The position numbers were made by a program, and so were the translations under genes. Of a DNA stretch of 35,393 bases, positions 17,632 to 25,127 are shown piece after piece. Source of the DNA: an uncultured Gammaproteobacteria bacterium (GTDB lineage Bacteria; Pseudomonadota; Gammaproteobacteria; Pseudomonadales; Azotimanducaceae); NCBI GenBank assembly GCA_913045175.1, contig CAJWQG010000036.1, positions 1 to 35,393 of the forward strand, in the 5' to 3' direction. The notes below the pieces were generated by a model, which made no database searches, was not told where the DNA came from, and was given only the letters and a program-made list of their open reading frames with translations. Each line of letters begins with the position of its first letter. Position 1 is the stretch's first letter.

Positions 17632-17760
17632 TTACAGATCGATAAAGTAGTAATAACCCAGCCAATACTGTTTCGTTTTGCTCGTACACGCACTAAATGC
17701 CGTGTCGACTGTAACGAAATCGTTGGCCAGGCCCATAAACTGCATATTGTTGATTTGCAT
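17632..17760 (-). CDS. aroF leader peptide rich in Tyr, Trp and Phe at its end
   Basis: A small reading frame of up to 42 codons between the predicted aroF promoter and the attenuator hairpins. It ends QYWLGYYYFIDL followed by TAA. Six of the eight residues from Tyr32 to Phe39 are aromatic (Y, W, Y, Y, Y, F; codons at 17667-17644), and the stop codon is one base from hairpin segment A. Ribosome stalling at these codons when charged aromatic tRNAs are scarce would shift the RNA to the antiterminated fold. The start is uncertain: ATGs at 17760, 17745 and 17736 are in frame and none has a good ribosome-binding site. The evidence is the codon content and position, not similarity to a known peptide. 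Confidence 0.7.
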   Translation of the reverse strand: MQINNMQFMGLANDFVTVDTAFSACTSKTKQYWLGYYYFIDL

Positions 17761-17770
17761 CATGGCGCTA

Positions 17771-17798
17771 ATCATAGCCGCAAAAAGCACTAATGCAA
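17771..17798 (-). promoter_or_regulatory. Predicted promoter of the aroF leader
   Basis: On the minus strand TTGCAT (17798-17793) is followed after 16 bases by TATGAT (17776-17771), a good -10 with a weak -35. The start would fall near 17764, just upstream of the leader-peptide ATGs. A TyrR box could not be identified by eye. Confidence 0.45.
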
Positions 17799-17824
17799 GT
17801 TTTTCGCCTGGTAGAGATCACGAT

Positions 17825-17852
17825 TTGACATTGCTTTGAGCATCTATACCAT
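17825..17852 (+). promoter_or_regulatory. Predicted sigma-70 promoter of the TauE-glnS run
   Basis: A perfect TTGACA -35 (17825-17830) is separated by 16 bases from TACCAT (17847-17852), giving a start near 17859 and a 36-base leader to the permease ATG. It lies divergent from the aroF promoter. Confidence 0.55.
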
Positions 17853-17894
17853 GCTTTTTCTTCGTGCGCACCCACAATTAGAGATCCCGTTTAA

Positions 17895-18659
17895 ATGGAA
17901 TACGAACTGACTCTGCTCAGTGTAGCTGCGCTGGTGACGGCGGGATTCATCGGGGGATTCGTGAACACGATTGCCGGAGGTGGATCCATGCTGACAGTCC
18001 CGGCGTTAATGTTTTTGGGATTGCCCGCCGATATTGCAAACGCGACCAATCGAATTGGTGTATTGCTCTCATCTGTCACGAGTGCGAGAGGGTTCCATAA
18101 AAACAATTACCTTGATACTAGCGCGATAGTCCCGGTGCTGGTACCAACGGTGGCGGGCGCTTTTGTGGGTGCCTTGCTTGCCTCGTACCTTCCCGTTTGG
18201 TTGCTGAAACCGATCTTGTTGAGCGCGATGATCGGAATGGCTTTTGTCATGCTGGTATTCCCCAATGTGGTTGCTCCCCCTGAAGGAACGAAATCCTATG
18301 CGCTCAAAGAGCGGCCCCTTGTTGCGTTAGGTTTATTTGGCGCCGGCTTGTATGGCGGATTTGTGCAGGCTGGCGTTGGTTTTATGCTGATCGTCGCGCT
18401 GGCGGGCGGATTGCGGTACGACCTTTGGCGAACCAACGCGCTTAAGACGGTGTGTACAGGAGTTTTTTGTTTTGTAGCACTTGTGGTCTTTATTGGACGG
18501 GGTCAGGTTTTATGGATTCCCGGATTGATACTTGCGGTTGGTATGGTGGCCGGTGCAATGCTGAGCGTAAAGTTTGCGCTCAATGTTTCACAGAACACGT
18601 TAAAATGGCTCCTTTTTATCATGGTGACACTGGTTTGCGGGGGCGCGTTCTTTTCCTAG
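17895..18659 (+). CDS. TauE/SafE family membrane permease
   Basis: A 254-residue integral membrane protein with about eight predicted segments in two repeated halves. Each half carries the family motif: [19 protein letters not shown] with ATNRIG near the start, and [19 protein letters not shown] with RTNALKT in the second half. The family (formerly DUF81) includes sulfite, sulfoacetate and other organosulfur or small-anion exporters. The substrate here is unknown, though sulfite is plausible in a genome region with cysI 7 kb away. It is first in a run with glnS, whose start is 10 bases after its stop, an unusual pairing that may only reflect a shared promoter. Confidence 0.85.
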   Translation: MEYELTLLSVAALVTAGFIGGFVNTIAGGGSMLTVPALMFLGLPADIANATNRIGVLLSSVTSARGFHKNNYLDTSAIVPVLVPTVAGAFVGALLASYLPVWLLKPILLSAMIGMAFVMLVFPNVVAPPEGTKSYALKERPLVALGLFGAGLYGGFVQAGVGFMLIVALAGGLRYDLWRTNALKTVCTGVFCFVALVVFIGRGQVLWIPGLILAVGMVAGAMLSVKFALNVSQNTLKWLLFIMVTLVCGGAFFS

Positions 18660-18669
18660 GAAACTAATC

Positions 18670-20358
18670 ATGCAAAAGATGGAAGACGATACAGAAAAAT
18701 ATCCTGCCAATTTTATCCGTCACATTATCGAAAAGGATGTGGCGGAGGGTAAAAATGGTGGTGCAGTAATCACGAGATTTCCCCCGGAGCCGAACGGCTA
18801 TCTGCATATCGGTCACGCCAAGGCAATTTGTCTGAGTTTCGGTTTGGCTAAAGATTTTAGTGGTAGCACTAACTTACGCTTTGATGATACCAATCCGCTA
18901 AAAGAAAGCGCCGAGTTTATTGACGCCATGAAGGAAGACATTGCGTGGCTTGGATTTACCTGGCAGGAGGAACGCTTTGCATCAGATTACTTCGAGCAGC
19001 TATTCAGTTTTGCCGAAAGGCTGATCGAGGAGCAAAAAGCCTATGTCGACTCCCTTAGCGCGGATGAGATTCGAGAACATCGAGGTACGCTGACAGAACC
19101 GGGCAAGGATAGCCCTTATCGGGACCGTACCGTGGAAGAGAATCTCGATCTTTTTAGGCGGATGAAAGCGGGTGAGTTCGCTGATGGCGAGCATGTGTTA
19201 CGGCTCAAAATCGATATGGCGTCTCCAAACATCAACATGCGTGACCCAACTATCTACCGCATTCGACATGTCACGCACCATCAGACTGGTGATGAGTGGT
19301 GCGTCTATCCGATGTATGACTATACCCATTGTATTTCCGATTCTCTTGAAGAGATTACTCACTCTTTATGTGATTTGAGTTTTGAAGATCATCGGCCGTT
19401 GTATGACTGGGTTTTGGATGAGCTTGCGATGAACGTGCATCCGCAACAGATCGAGTTCTCGCGCTTGAACCTGCAGTACACACTGATGAGTAAACGAAAG
19501 ATAAAACAACTGATCGATGACGATATCGTAGATGGCTGGGATGACCCAAGATTACCGACCATTGCCGGTTTGCGTCGCAGAGGGTATACCCCGGAAAGTA
19601 TCAGAGATTTTTGCCGGCGTATCGGTGTCACCAAGAGCGACAACAATGTTGAGCTGGCAGTGCTGGAAAGCTGTATTCGCGATTACCTGGATAGTGATGC
19701 GCCCCGCGTAATGGGAGTCATTAATCCTCTTAAGATTGTCATCGAGAACTATCCCGAAGATCATGCGGAGATGCTGGAGATGCCGAATCATCCCAAAGAT
19801 GAATCCATGGGGTCTCGGCAGGTTCCCTTTACGCGCGAAATCTATATCGATCGCGAGGACTTTCGCGAAGAAGCGAACAGAAAATATAAGCGCCTCGTAT
19901 CGGGAGATGAGGTCCGTCTGCGCTATGCCTACGTGATGCGGGCAAATGAAGTGATAAAGGATGGCGATGGTAATATCCTCGAACTTCGCTGTAGTTACGA
20001 TGAAGACACCCTTGGAAAGAACCCGGAAGGAAGAAAGGTTCGTGGTGTTATACATTGGGTATCTGCCAGCGAAGGGTTACCAGCCAAAATCCGCTTGTTC
20101 GATCCTTTGTTCGTCGTTGACGATCCCGATGGGAGTGATGCTGACTATGAGGCGCTAATCAACTCCGATTCTCTTCAACAGTACGATGGATTTGTGGAGA
20201 GTAGTCTGGGTGAGGCAATCAGTGACCAGCGATTTCAATTCGAACGAGAAGGTTACTTCTGTTTAGACAGCAAGCTGTCATCTAAAGAGAGCCTGGTATT
20301 CAATCGCGTCGTTTCTTTACGTGATACATGGGCGAAAATTGAAAAGAAATCGACCTGA
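18670..20358 (+). CDS. glnS: Glutaminyl-tRNA synthetase
   Basis: A 562-residue class I aminoacyl-tRNA synthetase of GlnRS type (E. coli 554 residues). The HIGH signature is at 46-49 within [14 protein letters not shown], and the KMSKS-equivalent MSKRK at 273-277. The GlnRS-typical [10 protein letters not shown] segment and a C-terminal anticodon-binding beta-barrel region (from about 340) with [10 protein letters not shown] follow. It charges tRNA-Gln directly, so this organism need not use the Glu-tRNA-Gln amidotransferase route. AGGAAA precedes the ATG. It follows the TauE-type permease by 10 bases. Confidence 0.97.
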   Translation: MQKMEDDTEKYPANFIRHIIEKDVAEGKNGGAVITRFPPEPNGYLHIGHAKAICLSFGLAKDFSGSTNLRFDDTNPLKESAEFIDAMKEDIAWLGFTWQEERFASDYFEQLFSFAERLIEEQKAYVDSLSADEIREHRGTLTEPGKDSPYRDRTVEENLDLFRRMKAGEFADGEHVLRLKIDMASPNINMRDPTIYRIRHVTHHQTGDEWCVYPMYDYTHCISDSLEEITHSLCDLSFEDHRPLYDWVLDELAMNVHPQQIEFSRLNLQYTLMSKRKIKQLIDDDIVDGWDDPRLPTIAGLRRRGYTPESIRDFCRRIGVTKSDNNVELAVLESCIRDYLDSDAPRVMGVINPLKIVIENYPEDHAEMLEMPNHPKDESMGSRQVPFTREIYIDREDFREEANRKYKRLVSGDEVRLRYAYVMRANEVIKDGDGNILELRCSYDEDTLGKNPEGRKVRGVIHWVSASEGLPAKIRLFDPLFVVDDPDGSDADYEALINSDSLQQYDGFVESSLGEAISDQRFQFEREGYFCLDSKLSSKESLVFNRVVSLRDTWAKIEKKST

Positions 20359-20391
20359 ATAATCCACTAAGACAGCAATGAGATCGATGAT

Positions 20392-21534
20392 ATGAGAATA
20401 CCGTTGAAATACGGCGTTAATCCACATCAGGGAAACGCATTTGTATCTAACGAAACTGAAAGTTTACAGGTGCTGAATGGTACCCCTGGATATATAAATT
20501 TCCTGGATGCACTTACTGCCTGGCAATTAGTTCTGGAACTTAGTCAGGCGACGGGAAAGGAAGCAGCGGCGTCCTTTAAACATGTTTCACCGGCGGGGGC
20601 TGCCGTGGCCAGGGCCCTTTCTGAAGAATTTGCCAATGCGCAGTTTCTGCACTCTACTGATCTTTCTCCTGTTGCGACAGCCTATGCCCGTGCTCGCGGG
20701 GGTGATCGCATGTGTTCTTTTGGCGATGCTTTGGCGGTGAGTCATAAAGTGGACGAGAGCCTGGCCCTTTTGCTTAAGTCGGAAGTTTCCGATTTGATTA
20801 TTGCGCCTGACTATGACGATAAGGCACTTGATATTCTGCGTGGCAAGAAATCGGGTGCCTATATCATTCTGCAGATGGATCCCGGATACAGTGCGTCAGC
20901 CAACGAAGAGCGACAGCTGTTTGGTTTTCAGTTTGAGCAGGACAGAAATGCGGCACAGATATCTGCTGACATGTTCTCGGGAACAACTCCTGAGGTATTG
21001 GAAACGCTATTGGTTGCAACGACTGCGCTGAAATATGCACAGTCGAACAGCGTTTGTATGGCCTATGATGGTCAGGTCATTGGATTAGGTGCAGGACAAC
21101 AATCGCGCATTCACTGTACTCGCCTTGCGTGTGATAAAGCGGATAAATGGATGATGCAGTTTCATGCCAAGGTTCAGGCGCTATCTTTCCGCAAGGGGCT
21201 GAAGAAGCCTGACAAAGCAAACGTGGTGGATCAGTACCTTTTGTGGGACGAACTATCCGATATTGAGAAACAGGATCTGGCGTCAAATTTGGATTCTGTA
21301 CCAGACCCGATTACGCGTGATGAAAAACTCAGCTGGGTTAAGACATTCGAAGATGTATGTCTAAGTTCAGACGCGTATATTCCGTTTCGCGACAACATTG
21401 ACCGGGCCGCGCGCAGTAACGTGCAGGTTATCGCTCACCCGGGTGGCTCGGTAAGAGATGAGTTGGTAAAGCAGGCGTGTGTTGAGCACGATATTGCCTT
21501 GCTGGAAACCGGTCTGCGGTGTTTTCTTCACTAG
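20392..21534 (+). CDS. Stand-alone AICAR transformylase (PurH-type formyltransferase without cyclohydrolase)
   Basis: A 380-residue protein corresponding to only the AICAR formyltransferase part of bifunctional PurH. Landmarks are LKYGVNPHQGNAF at the N-terminus, LNGTPGYINFLDALTAWQLV, the catalytic Lys63-His64 in AAASFKHVSPAGAAV, and a C-terminal IAHPGGSVRDE. It transfers a formyl group from 10-formyl-THF to AICAR (ZMP) to give FAICAR. The N-terminal IMP cyclohydrolase domain is missing, and the wording of several motifs is closer to the eukaryotic ATIC branch than to E. coli PurH. The cell needs a cyclohydrolase elsewhere, or also has a full PurH. It lies 33 bases after glnS. Confidence 0.88.
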   Translation: MRIPLKYGVNPHQGNAFVSNETESLQVLNGTPGYINFLDALTAWQLVLELSQATGKEAAASFKHVSPAGAAVARALSEEFANAQFLHSTDLSPVATAYARARGGDRMCSFGDALAVSHKVDESLALLLKSEVSDLIIAPDYDDKALDILRGKKSGAYIILQMDPGYSASANEERQLFGFQFEQDRNAAQISADMFSGTTPEVLETLLVATTALKYAQSNSVCMAYDGQVIGLGAGQQSRIHCTRLACDKADKWMMQFHAKVQALSFRKGLKKPDKANVVDQYLLWDELSDIEKQDLASNLDSVPDPITRDEKLSWVKTFEDVCLSSDAYIPFRDNIDRAARSNVQVIAHPGGSVRDELVKQACVEHDIALLETGLRCFLH

Positions 21535-21546
21535 TATTAATTACCT

Positions 21547-22491
21547 ATGGTCGATATCAATGATGTACGAGAAGCGCGGGAGCGTATTTCGCCGTATATC
21601 CATCAAACGCCAATCCTGCAAAGCGAGTTGCTGAACGAGGTTGCTGGCGCTGAGCTGTTTTTTAAGTGTGAGAACTTCCAGAAGGTAGGCGCCTTTAAGG
21701 CACGGGGTGCCACAAACGCGGTTCAGTTACTTTCAAGTGAAGATTTACCACGAGGTGTTGCGACTCATTCCTCCGGCAATCATGGGGCAGCACTCGCATG
21801 GGCCGCGTCAATCCGAAATACTTCTGCCTGCATCGTTGTCCCGAGTAACGCTAAACAGGTTAAAAAGGATGCGATTGCTGCCTATGGTGCGGAAATTGTC
21901 GAATGTGAACCGACGTTGCCGGCGCGTGAATCTGCGTTGCACCAGGTTGTAAAGGAAACCGGTGCAAATTTTGTTCCTCCGTATGATGATGAGCGAATTA
22001 TTGCGGGGCAGGGGACCGTTGCGCTGGAGATGCTTGAGCAGATGGAGAACCTGGATGCTGCGCTTATTCCCGTTGGCGGGGGAGGATTGCTGGCAGGTTG
22101 TCTCCTCGGGTTTTCCGGTTCCAGTATTGAAACATACGGAATCGAGCCGGAGGGCGCTGATGATGCATATCGGTCTGTAGCGTCAGGAGAGCGAATCAAG
22201 GCGCACAGCCCCGACAGCATCTGTGATGGATTGTTAACCACCCTTGGGGAAGGCAACTTTCCTATAATTCGTGACCGGATCGCAGATATTCTTCTGGTGT
22301 CCGACCAGGAAGTGATTGATGCGATGTATCTTCTTTGGACCCGACTGAAAATCGTTGTAGAGCCCTCGTCCGCGATAACCCTTGCGGGTCTGCTGGGGAA
22401 CAGGGATCTATTCGCTGGGAAGCGGGTCGGTCTCGTCCTGACGGGCGGTAACGTGGATCTTAAAAATCTACCTTTTGATCAACTAGACTAG
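21547..22491 (+). CDS. Serine/threonine dehydratase or serine racemase-type PLP enzyme
   Basis: A 314-residue fold-type II PLP enzyme. The PLP lysine is Lys51 in KCENFQKVGAFKARGA. The substrate-carboxylate loop is SSGNHGAAL, the phosphate-binding glycine loop GGGGLLAG, and the C-terminus has VLTGGNVDL. It lacks the ACT regulatory domain of biosynthetic IlvA. The sequence resembles eukaryotic-type serine racemase as well as catabolic threonine dehydratase, so it may deaminate L-serine or L-threonine, racemise serine, or do both. It starts 12 bases after the AICAR transformylase gene and lacks a clear ribosome-binding site, suggesting co-transcription. Confidence 0.85.
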   Translation: MVDINDVREARERISPYIHQTPILQSELLNEVAGAELFFKCENFQKVGAFKARGATNAVQLLSSEDLPRGVATHSSGNHGAALAWAASIRNTSACIVVPSNAKQVKKDAIAAYGAEIVECEPTLPARESALHQVVKETGANFVPPYDDERIIAGQGTVALEMLEQMENLDAALIPVGGGGLLAGCLLGFSGSSIETYGIEPEGADDAYRSVASGERIKAHSPDSICDGLLTTLGEGNFPIIRDRIADILLVSDQEVIDAMYLLWTRLKIVVEPSSAITLAGLLGNRDLFAGKRVGLVLTGGNVDLKNLPFDQLD

Positions 22492-22504
22492 TCGCCTATT
22501 CGCT

Positions 22505-23359
22505 CTACTCGTATTGGCGAAGCCACTCGTTGAACGAAGGTGCCCGTTTTTCCCTAAATGAATCTCCGCCTTCCTTTGCGTCAGGGTGGTGATCCGATAC
22601 GGCAGTCCGTGCGGCAATGTCTTCACAGGCTTGCTCGAAACTAAGCTCTGCTGCCTGGTATACAGACCTCTTCAATAAACGCATCGAAACCTGTGGTCCT
22701 GCAGCAAGTTCCTGGGCAAGCTGCTGGCACTCACTACGCAGTTGATCGCCCGGAACCACCTGGTTGATAAGGCCGAGCTCTAGGGCTTCGTCAGCGGACA
22801 CAATCTTCTTGCGAAGTAGAAAGTCGATGGTTTTTGCTACGCCCATATGCTGAACCAACAGGTATTGACCGCCTTCGTCCGGGAGCAATCCGAAGCGAAG
22901 CGTAGCGCTGCCCAGACGGGCTTCGCTTGCGGCAATCTTGAAGTCACAAGCGAGCGCCAGCGATAACCCGGTTTGAATGGCAACGCCGTTCACTGCTGCG
23001 ATACTGATCTTGTCCAGTTTGCGCAAAGCCAGGTTGAGGGCCTGGGAGATGTGGCGTAATCCGTTATAGGTGCCGATTCCGGAGTCATGGCCGTGGGGAA
23101 TATCTGGAATCTTCGAGTCAGGGTCGGGTTCTCTTGCGTAGTCTTTCAGATCATCACCGGCACAAAAGGCTCTGCCTGTACCGATAAATACAACTACTCT
23201 TACGGCATTGTCCATCTGCGCCTGGGTTACCGTCTCGATGAGATCCCTCTTTTTTGGTGAATTCATTCCGTTGAGCCTTTCAGGTTCATTGAATTCAATC
23301 CAGGCAATGCCCGGTTTCTCCAGTGTTACTTCAAAGCCAGTGAATTTGCCTGTGTCCAT
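22505..23359 (-). CDS. Crotonase-superfamily protein lacking the two hydratase glutamates
   Basis: A 284-residue protein of the enoyl-CoA hydratase/isomerase family. It has the crotonase core: WIEFNEPERLNGMN at the start, the oxyanion-hole segment GRAFCAGDDL (about 62-71), and the second oxyanion region VNGVAIQTGLSLALACDF. Aligning on the CD pair (138-139), the two acid/base glutamates of true enoyl-CoA hydratases are Ser133 and Thr153 here. FGLLPDEGG offers other acidic residues. Isomerase or another crotonase activity on an acyl-CoA is therefore more likely than hydration. AAGGAG precedes the ATG, and pterin carbinolamine dehydratase lies 14 bases upstream in the same direction. Confidence 0.85.
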   Translation of the reverse strand: MDTGKFTGFEVTLEKPGIAWIEFNEPERLNGMNSPKKRDLIETVTQAQMDNAVRVVVFIGTGRAFCAGDDLKDYAREPDPDSKIPDIPHGHDSGIGTYNGLRHISQALNLALRKLDKISIAAVNGVAIQTGLSLALACDFKIAASEARLGSATLRFGLLPDEGGQYLLVQHMGVAKTIDFLLRKKIVSADEALELGLINQVVPGDQLRSECQQLAQELAAGPQVSMRLLKRSVYQAAELSFEQACEDIAARTAVSDHHPDAKEGGDSFREKRAPSFNEWLRQYE

Positions 23360-23373
23360 GTGTGCTCCTTATC

Positions 23374-23706
23374 CTATTCCTGAACCAGCAGATCACACTG
23401 ATATGCCATATAAACATCATTGCTGGCAATGCCGGAGGCAGTGTGCGTCCACCAGCTAACCCTGAGGTTACCCCAGGTTACCGTGAGTTCCGGATGATGA
23501 TTGAATCTTTCTGCCAGTTCACTGATCTTTTCAGCCAGTGCCATCGCTCCCACAAAATTATCACACTTGAAATCACGAATCAGTGATGCGATGGATAAAC
23601 CCTGAATTTGCCATTCTGGTAATTCTTGAAGAAAACCATCCAGATCGGAGGCATCCATGGGGTCTGTTACGGGGTCAGATTGAAAACTTAGCTCACTAAT
23701 CGCCAT
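23374..23706 (-). CDS. phhB: 4a-hydroxytetrahydrobiopterin dehydratase (pterin carbinolamine dehydratase)
   Basis: A 110-residue protein of normal length for the PCD/DCoH family. It shows the active-site His70-His71-Pro72 within RFNHHPELTVTWGNLRV, followed by SWWTHTASGIASNDVYMA. It dehydrates the 4a-carbinolamine form of the pterin cofactor so that it can be recycled after aromatic amino acid hydroxylation. No phenylalanine hydroxylase is in this window; in some bacteria PCD-like proteins are instead linked to molybdopterin or folate metabolism. It is the first gene of a two-gene minus-strand unit with the crotonase, divergent from glyA. The gene symbol is by family. Confidence 0.88.
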   Translation of the reverse strand: MAISELSFQSDPVTDPMDASDLDGFLQELPEWQIQGLSIASLIRDFKCDNFVGAMALAEKISELAERFNHHPELTVTWGNLRVSWWTHTASGIASNDVYMAYQCDLLVQE

Positions 23707-23720
23707 TGGATGTCCTGAAT

Positions 23721-23750
23721 TTGTTTAAATCAATTTGCAACGCGTATAAA
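23721..23750 (+). promoter_or_regulatory. Predicted glyA promoter
   Basis: TTGTTT (23721-23726), an 18-base spacer and TATAAA (23745-23750). The implied start near 23757 falls just ahead of the ZTP aptamer, which fits a riboswitch-led transcript. Confidence 0.4.
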
Positions 23751-23760
23751 CTTTACTCCT

Positions 23761-23872
23761 TCACATGACTGGCGACTAGGGTGGAAGTGACCACCGGGAA
23801 GTGTGAACATGTTAAGCCGCTCGCCTGGGCATTCGGACCATATTGATCTTTAACCACCGGAGAGTGCCCGTG
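23761..23872 (+). promoter_or_regulatory. ZTP (pfl-type) riboswitch controlling glyA
   Basis: The leader shows the conserved ZTP aptamer segments in order: GACTGGCG (23767-23774), a GGTGG/CCACC helix (23780-23784 with 23791-23795) running into CCACCGGGAAG, and GCCGCTCGCCTGGGCA (23816-23831). The class binds ZTP/ZMP, the AICAR nucleotide that accumulates when 10-formyl-folate is short, and is known upstream of glyA, purH and folate genes. A translational platform is visible. GGGCA (23827-23831) can pair with TGCCC (23865-23869), which abuts the GTG start, and CGG (23834-23836) with CCG (23857-23859), trapping the GGAGAG ribosome-binding site. Both left-hand segments belong to the ligand-bound aptamer core, so ZTP should free the site and switch glyA on. 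Confidence 0.9.
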
Positions 23873-25126
23873 CCTGATAATCTTGCAATGCTTGAGAATA
23901 ACGACCCTGCTGTTTATGCCGCTTTGAGAGGGGAAGAACAGCGACAGCGGTCTGGAATCGAATTAATTCCATCTGAAAACTATACGTTCCCTGAGGTCCT
24001 GGCGACTCTGGGTAGTGTGTTTACCAACAAATACTCGGAAGGGTACCCCGGGCGTCGCTACTATGGCGGCCAGGAGTTTACGGATGAGATTGAAACGCTC
24101 GCCCGAGATCGGGCTAAAGCCGTATTTAAATGTGAGCACGCAAATGTCCAGCCTCTTTCAGGGTCAGCTATGAACCAGGCGGTGTATCTGGGTTTGCTGG
24201 AACCTGGAGACACCATCATGGCCATGGATCTTTCCCATGGGGGTCACCTGACCCATGGGGCACCTGTTTCACATATGGGCAAGCTATTTAACTTTGTACG
24301 TTACGTTACGGACCCCAGCGATGGTTCTGTAGACTACGATCAGGTGCGAAAAGATGCACTTGCCAACAAGCCCAAGCTAGTGCTGTGCGGATACACGTCC
24401 TATCCGAGAGATATCGACTATAAAGCGTTTAAGGACATTGCAGACGAGGTGGGCGCGCTTACCATGACCGACGCCTCTCACTTTGGCGGACTGGTGGCTG
24501 GTGGCGCGATGAGCAACCCGTTCGATTTCGGTTTCGATGTAGTGACCACGACGACGCATAAGTCGTTGCGAGGCCCACGTGGAGGGATGGTGCTTTGTAC
24601 CAAGGCGCTTGCTTCCAAGATCGATAAATCGGTATTTCCGGGTCTTCAAGGTGGTCCGCACATGAATGCTGTGGCCGCGATTGCTGTTACCTTGTTAAAA
24701 GCGCAGAGCGAAGAATTTAAGGCTTACTCACAACAGGTATTAGTTAACGCGAAAACCCTGGCGCAGTCACTGATGGACAAGCAGGCAACACTGATCACGG
24801 GTGGTACCGATAATCACATGATGGTGGTGGAAACCACATCGAGCTTTGGGCTTGATGGCCGCCAGGCTGAAGAAGTACTGGATAAAGTTTACATCACGAC
24901 GAACAAGCAAATTATCCCAGATGATCCAAATCCGCCTCTGAGGCCCAGTGGAATCAGAATCGGCACGCCAGCGGCTACTACGCGCGGTATGGTCGAAAGC
25001 GATATGCAGCAGTTGGGACAATGGATTGTGACCTGCTTGCAGAATCCAGAGGATGAGGCATTGCTGGAAGAGACCCGGGAAAGTGTTAAGGCGTTTTGCG
25101 AACGCTTCCCAGTGCCAGGGATCTAA
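23870..25126 (+). CDS. glyA: Serine hydroxymethyltransferase
   Basis: A 418-residue PLP enzyme (E. coli 417) that interconverts serine and glycine and charges tetrahydrofolate with one-carbon units for purine, thymidylate and methionine synthesis. Landmarks are LIPSENYTFPEV, NKYSEGYPGRRYYGG, ANVQPLSGSAMNQAVY, the active-site pair Asp201 and His204 (TDASHFGGLVAGG), the PLP lysine Lys231 in TTTTHKSLRGPRGG, and PSGIRIGTPAATTRG. The DASHFGGL wording differs from the usual DMAHxAGL, marking a divergent branch. I start at GTG 23870, 5 bases after GGAGAG; in-frame TTG 23843 and GTG 23864 are less likely. Regulated by the ZTP riboswitch just upstream. Confidence 0.95.
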   Translation: MPDNLAMLENNDPAVYAALRGEEQRQRSGIELIPSENYTFPEVLATLGSVFTNKYSEGYPGRRYYGGQEFTDEIETLARDRAKAVFKCEHANVQPLSGSAMNQAVYLGLLEPGDTIMAMDLSHGGHLTHGAPVSHMGKLFNFVRYVTDPSDGSVDYDQVRKDALANKPKLVLCGYTSYPRDIDYKAFKDIADEVGALTMTDASHFGGLVAGGAMSNPFDFGFDVVTTTTHKSLRGPRGGMVLCTKALASKIDKSVFPGLQGGPHMNAVAAIAVTLLKAQSEEFKAYSQQVLVNAKTLAQSLMDKQATLITGGTDNHMMVVETTSSFGLDGRQAEEVLDKVYITTNKQIIPDDPNPPLRPSGIRIGTPAATTRGMVESDMQQLGQWIVTCLQNPEDEALLEETRESVKAFCERFPVPGI

Positions 25127-25127
25127 A

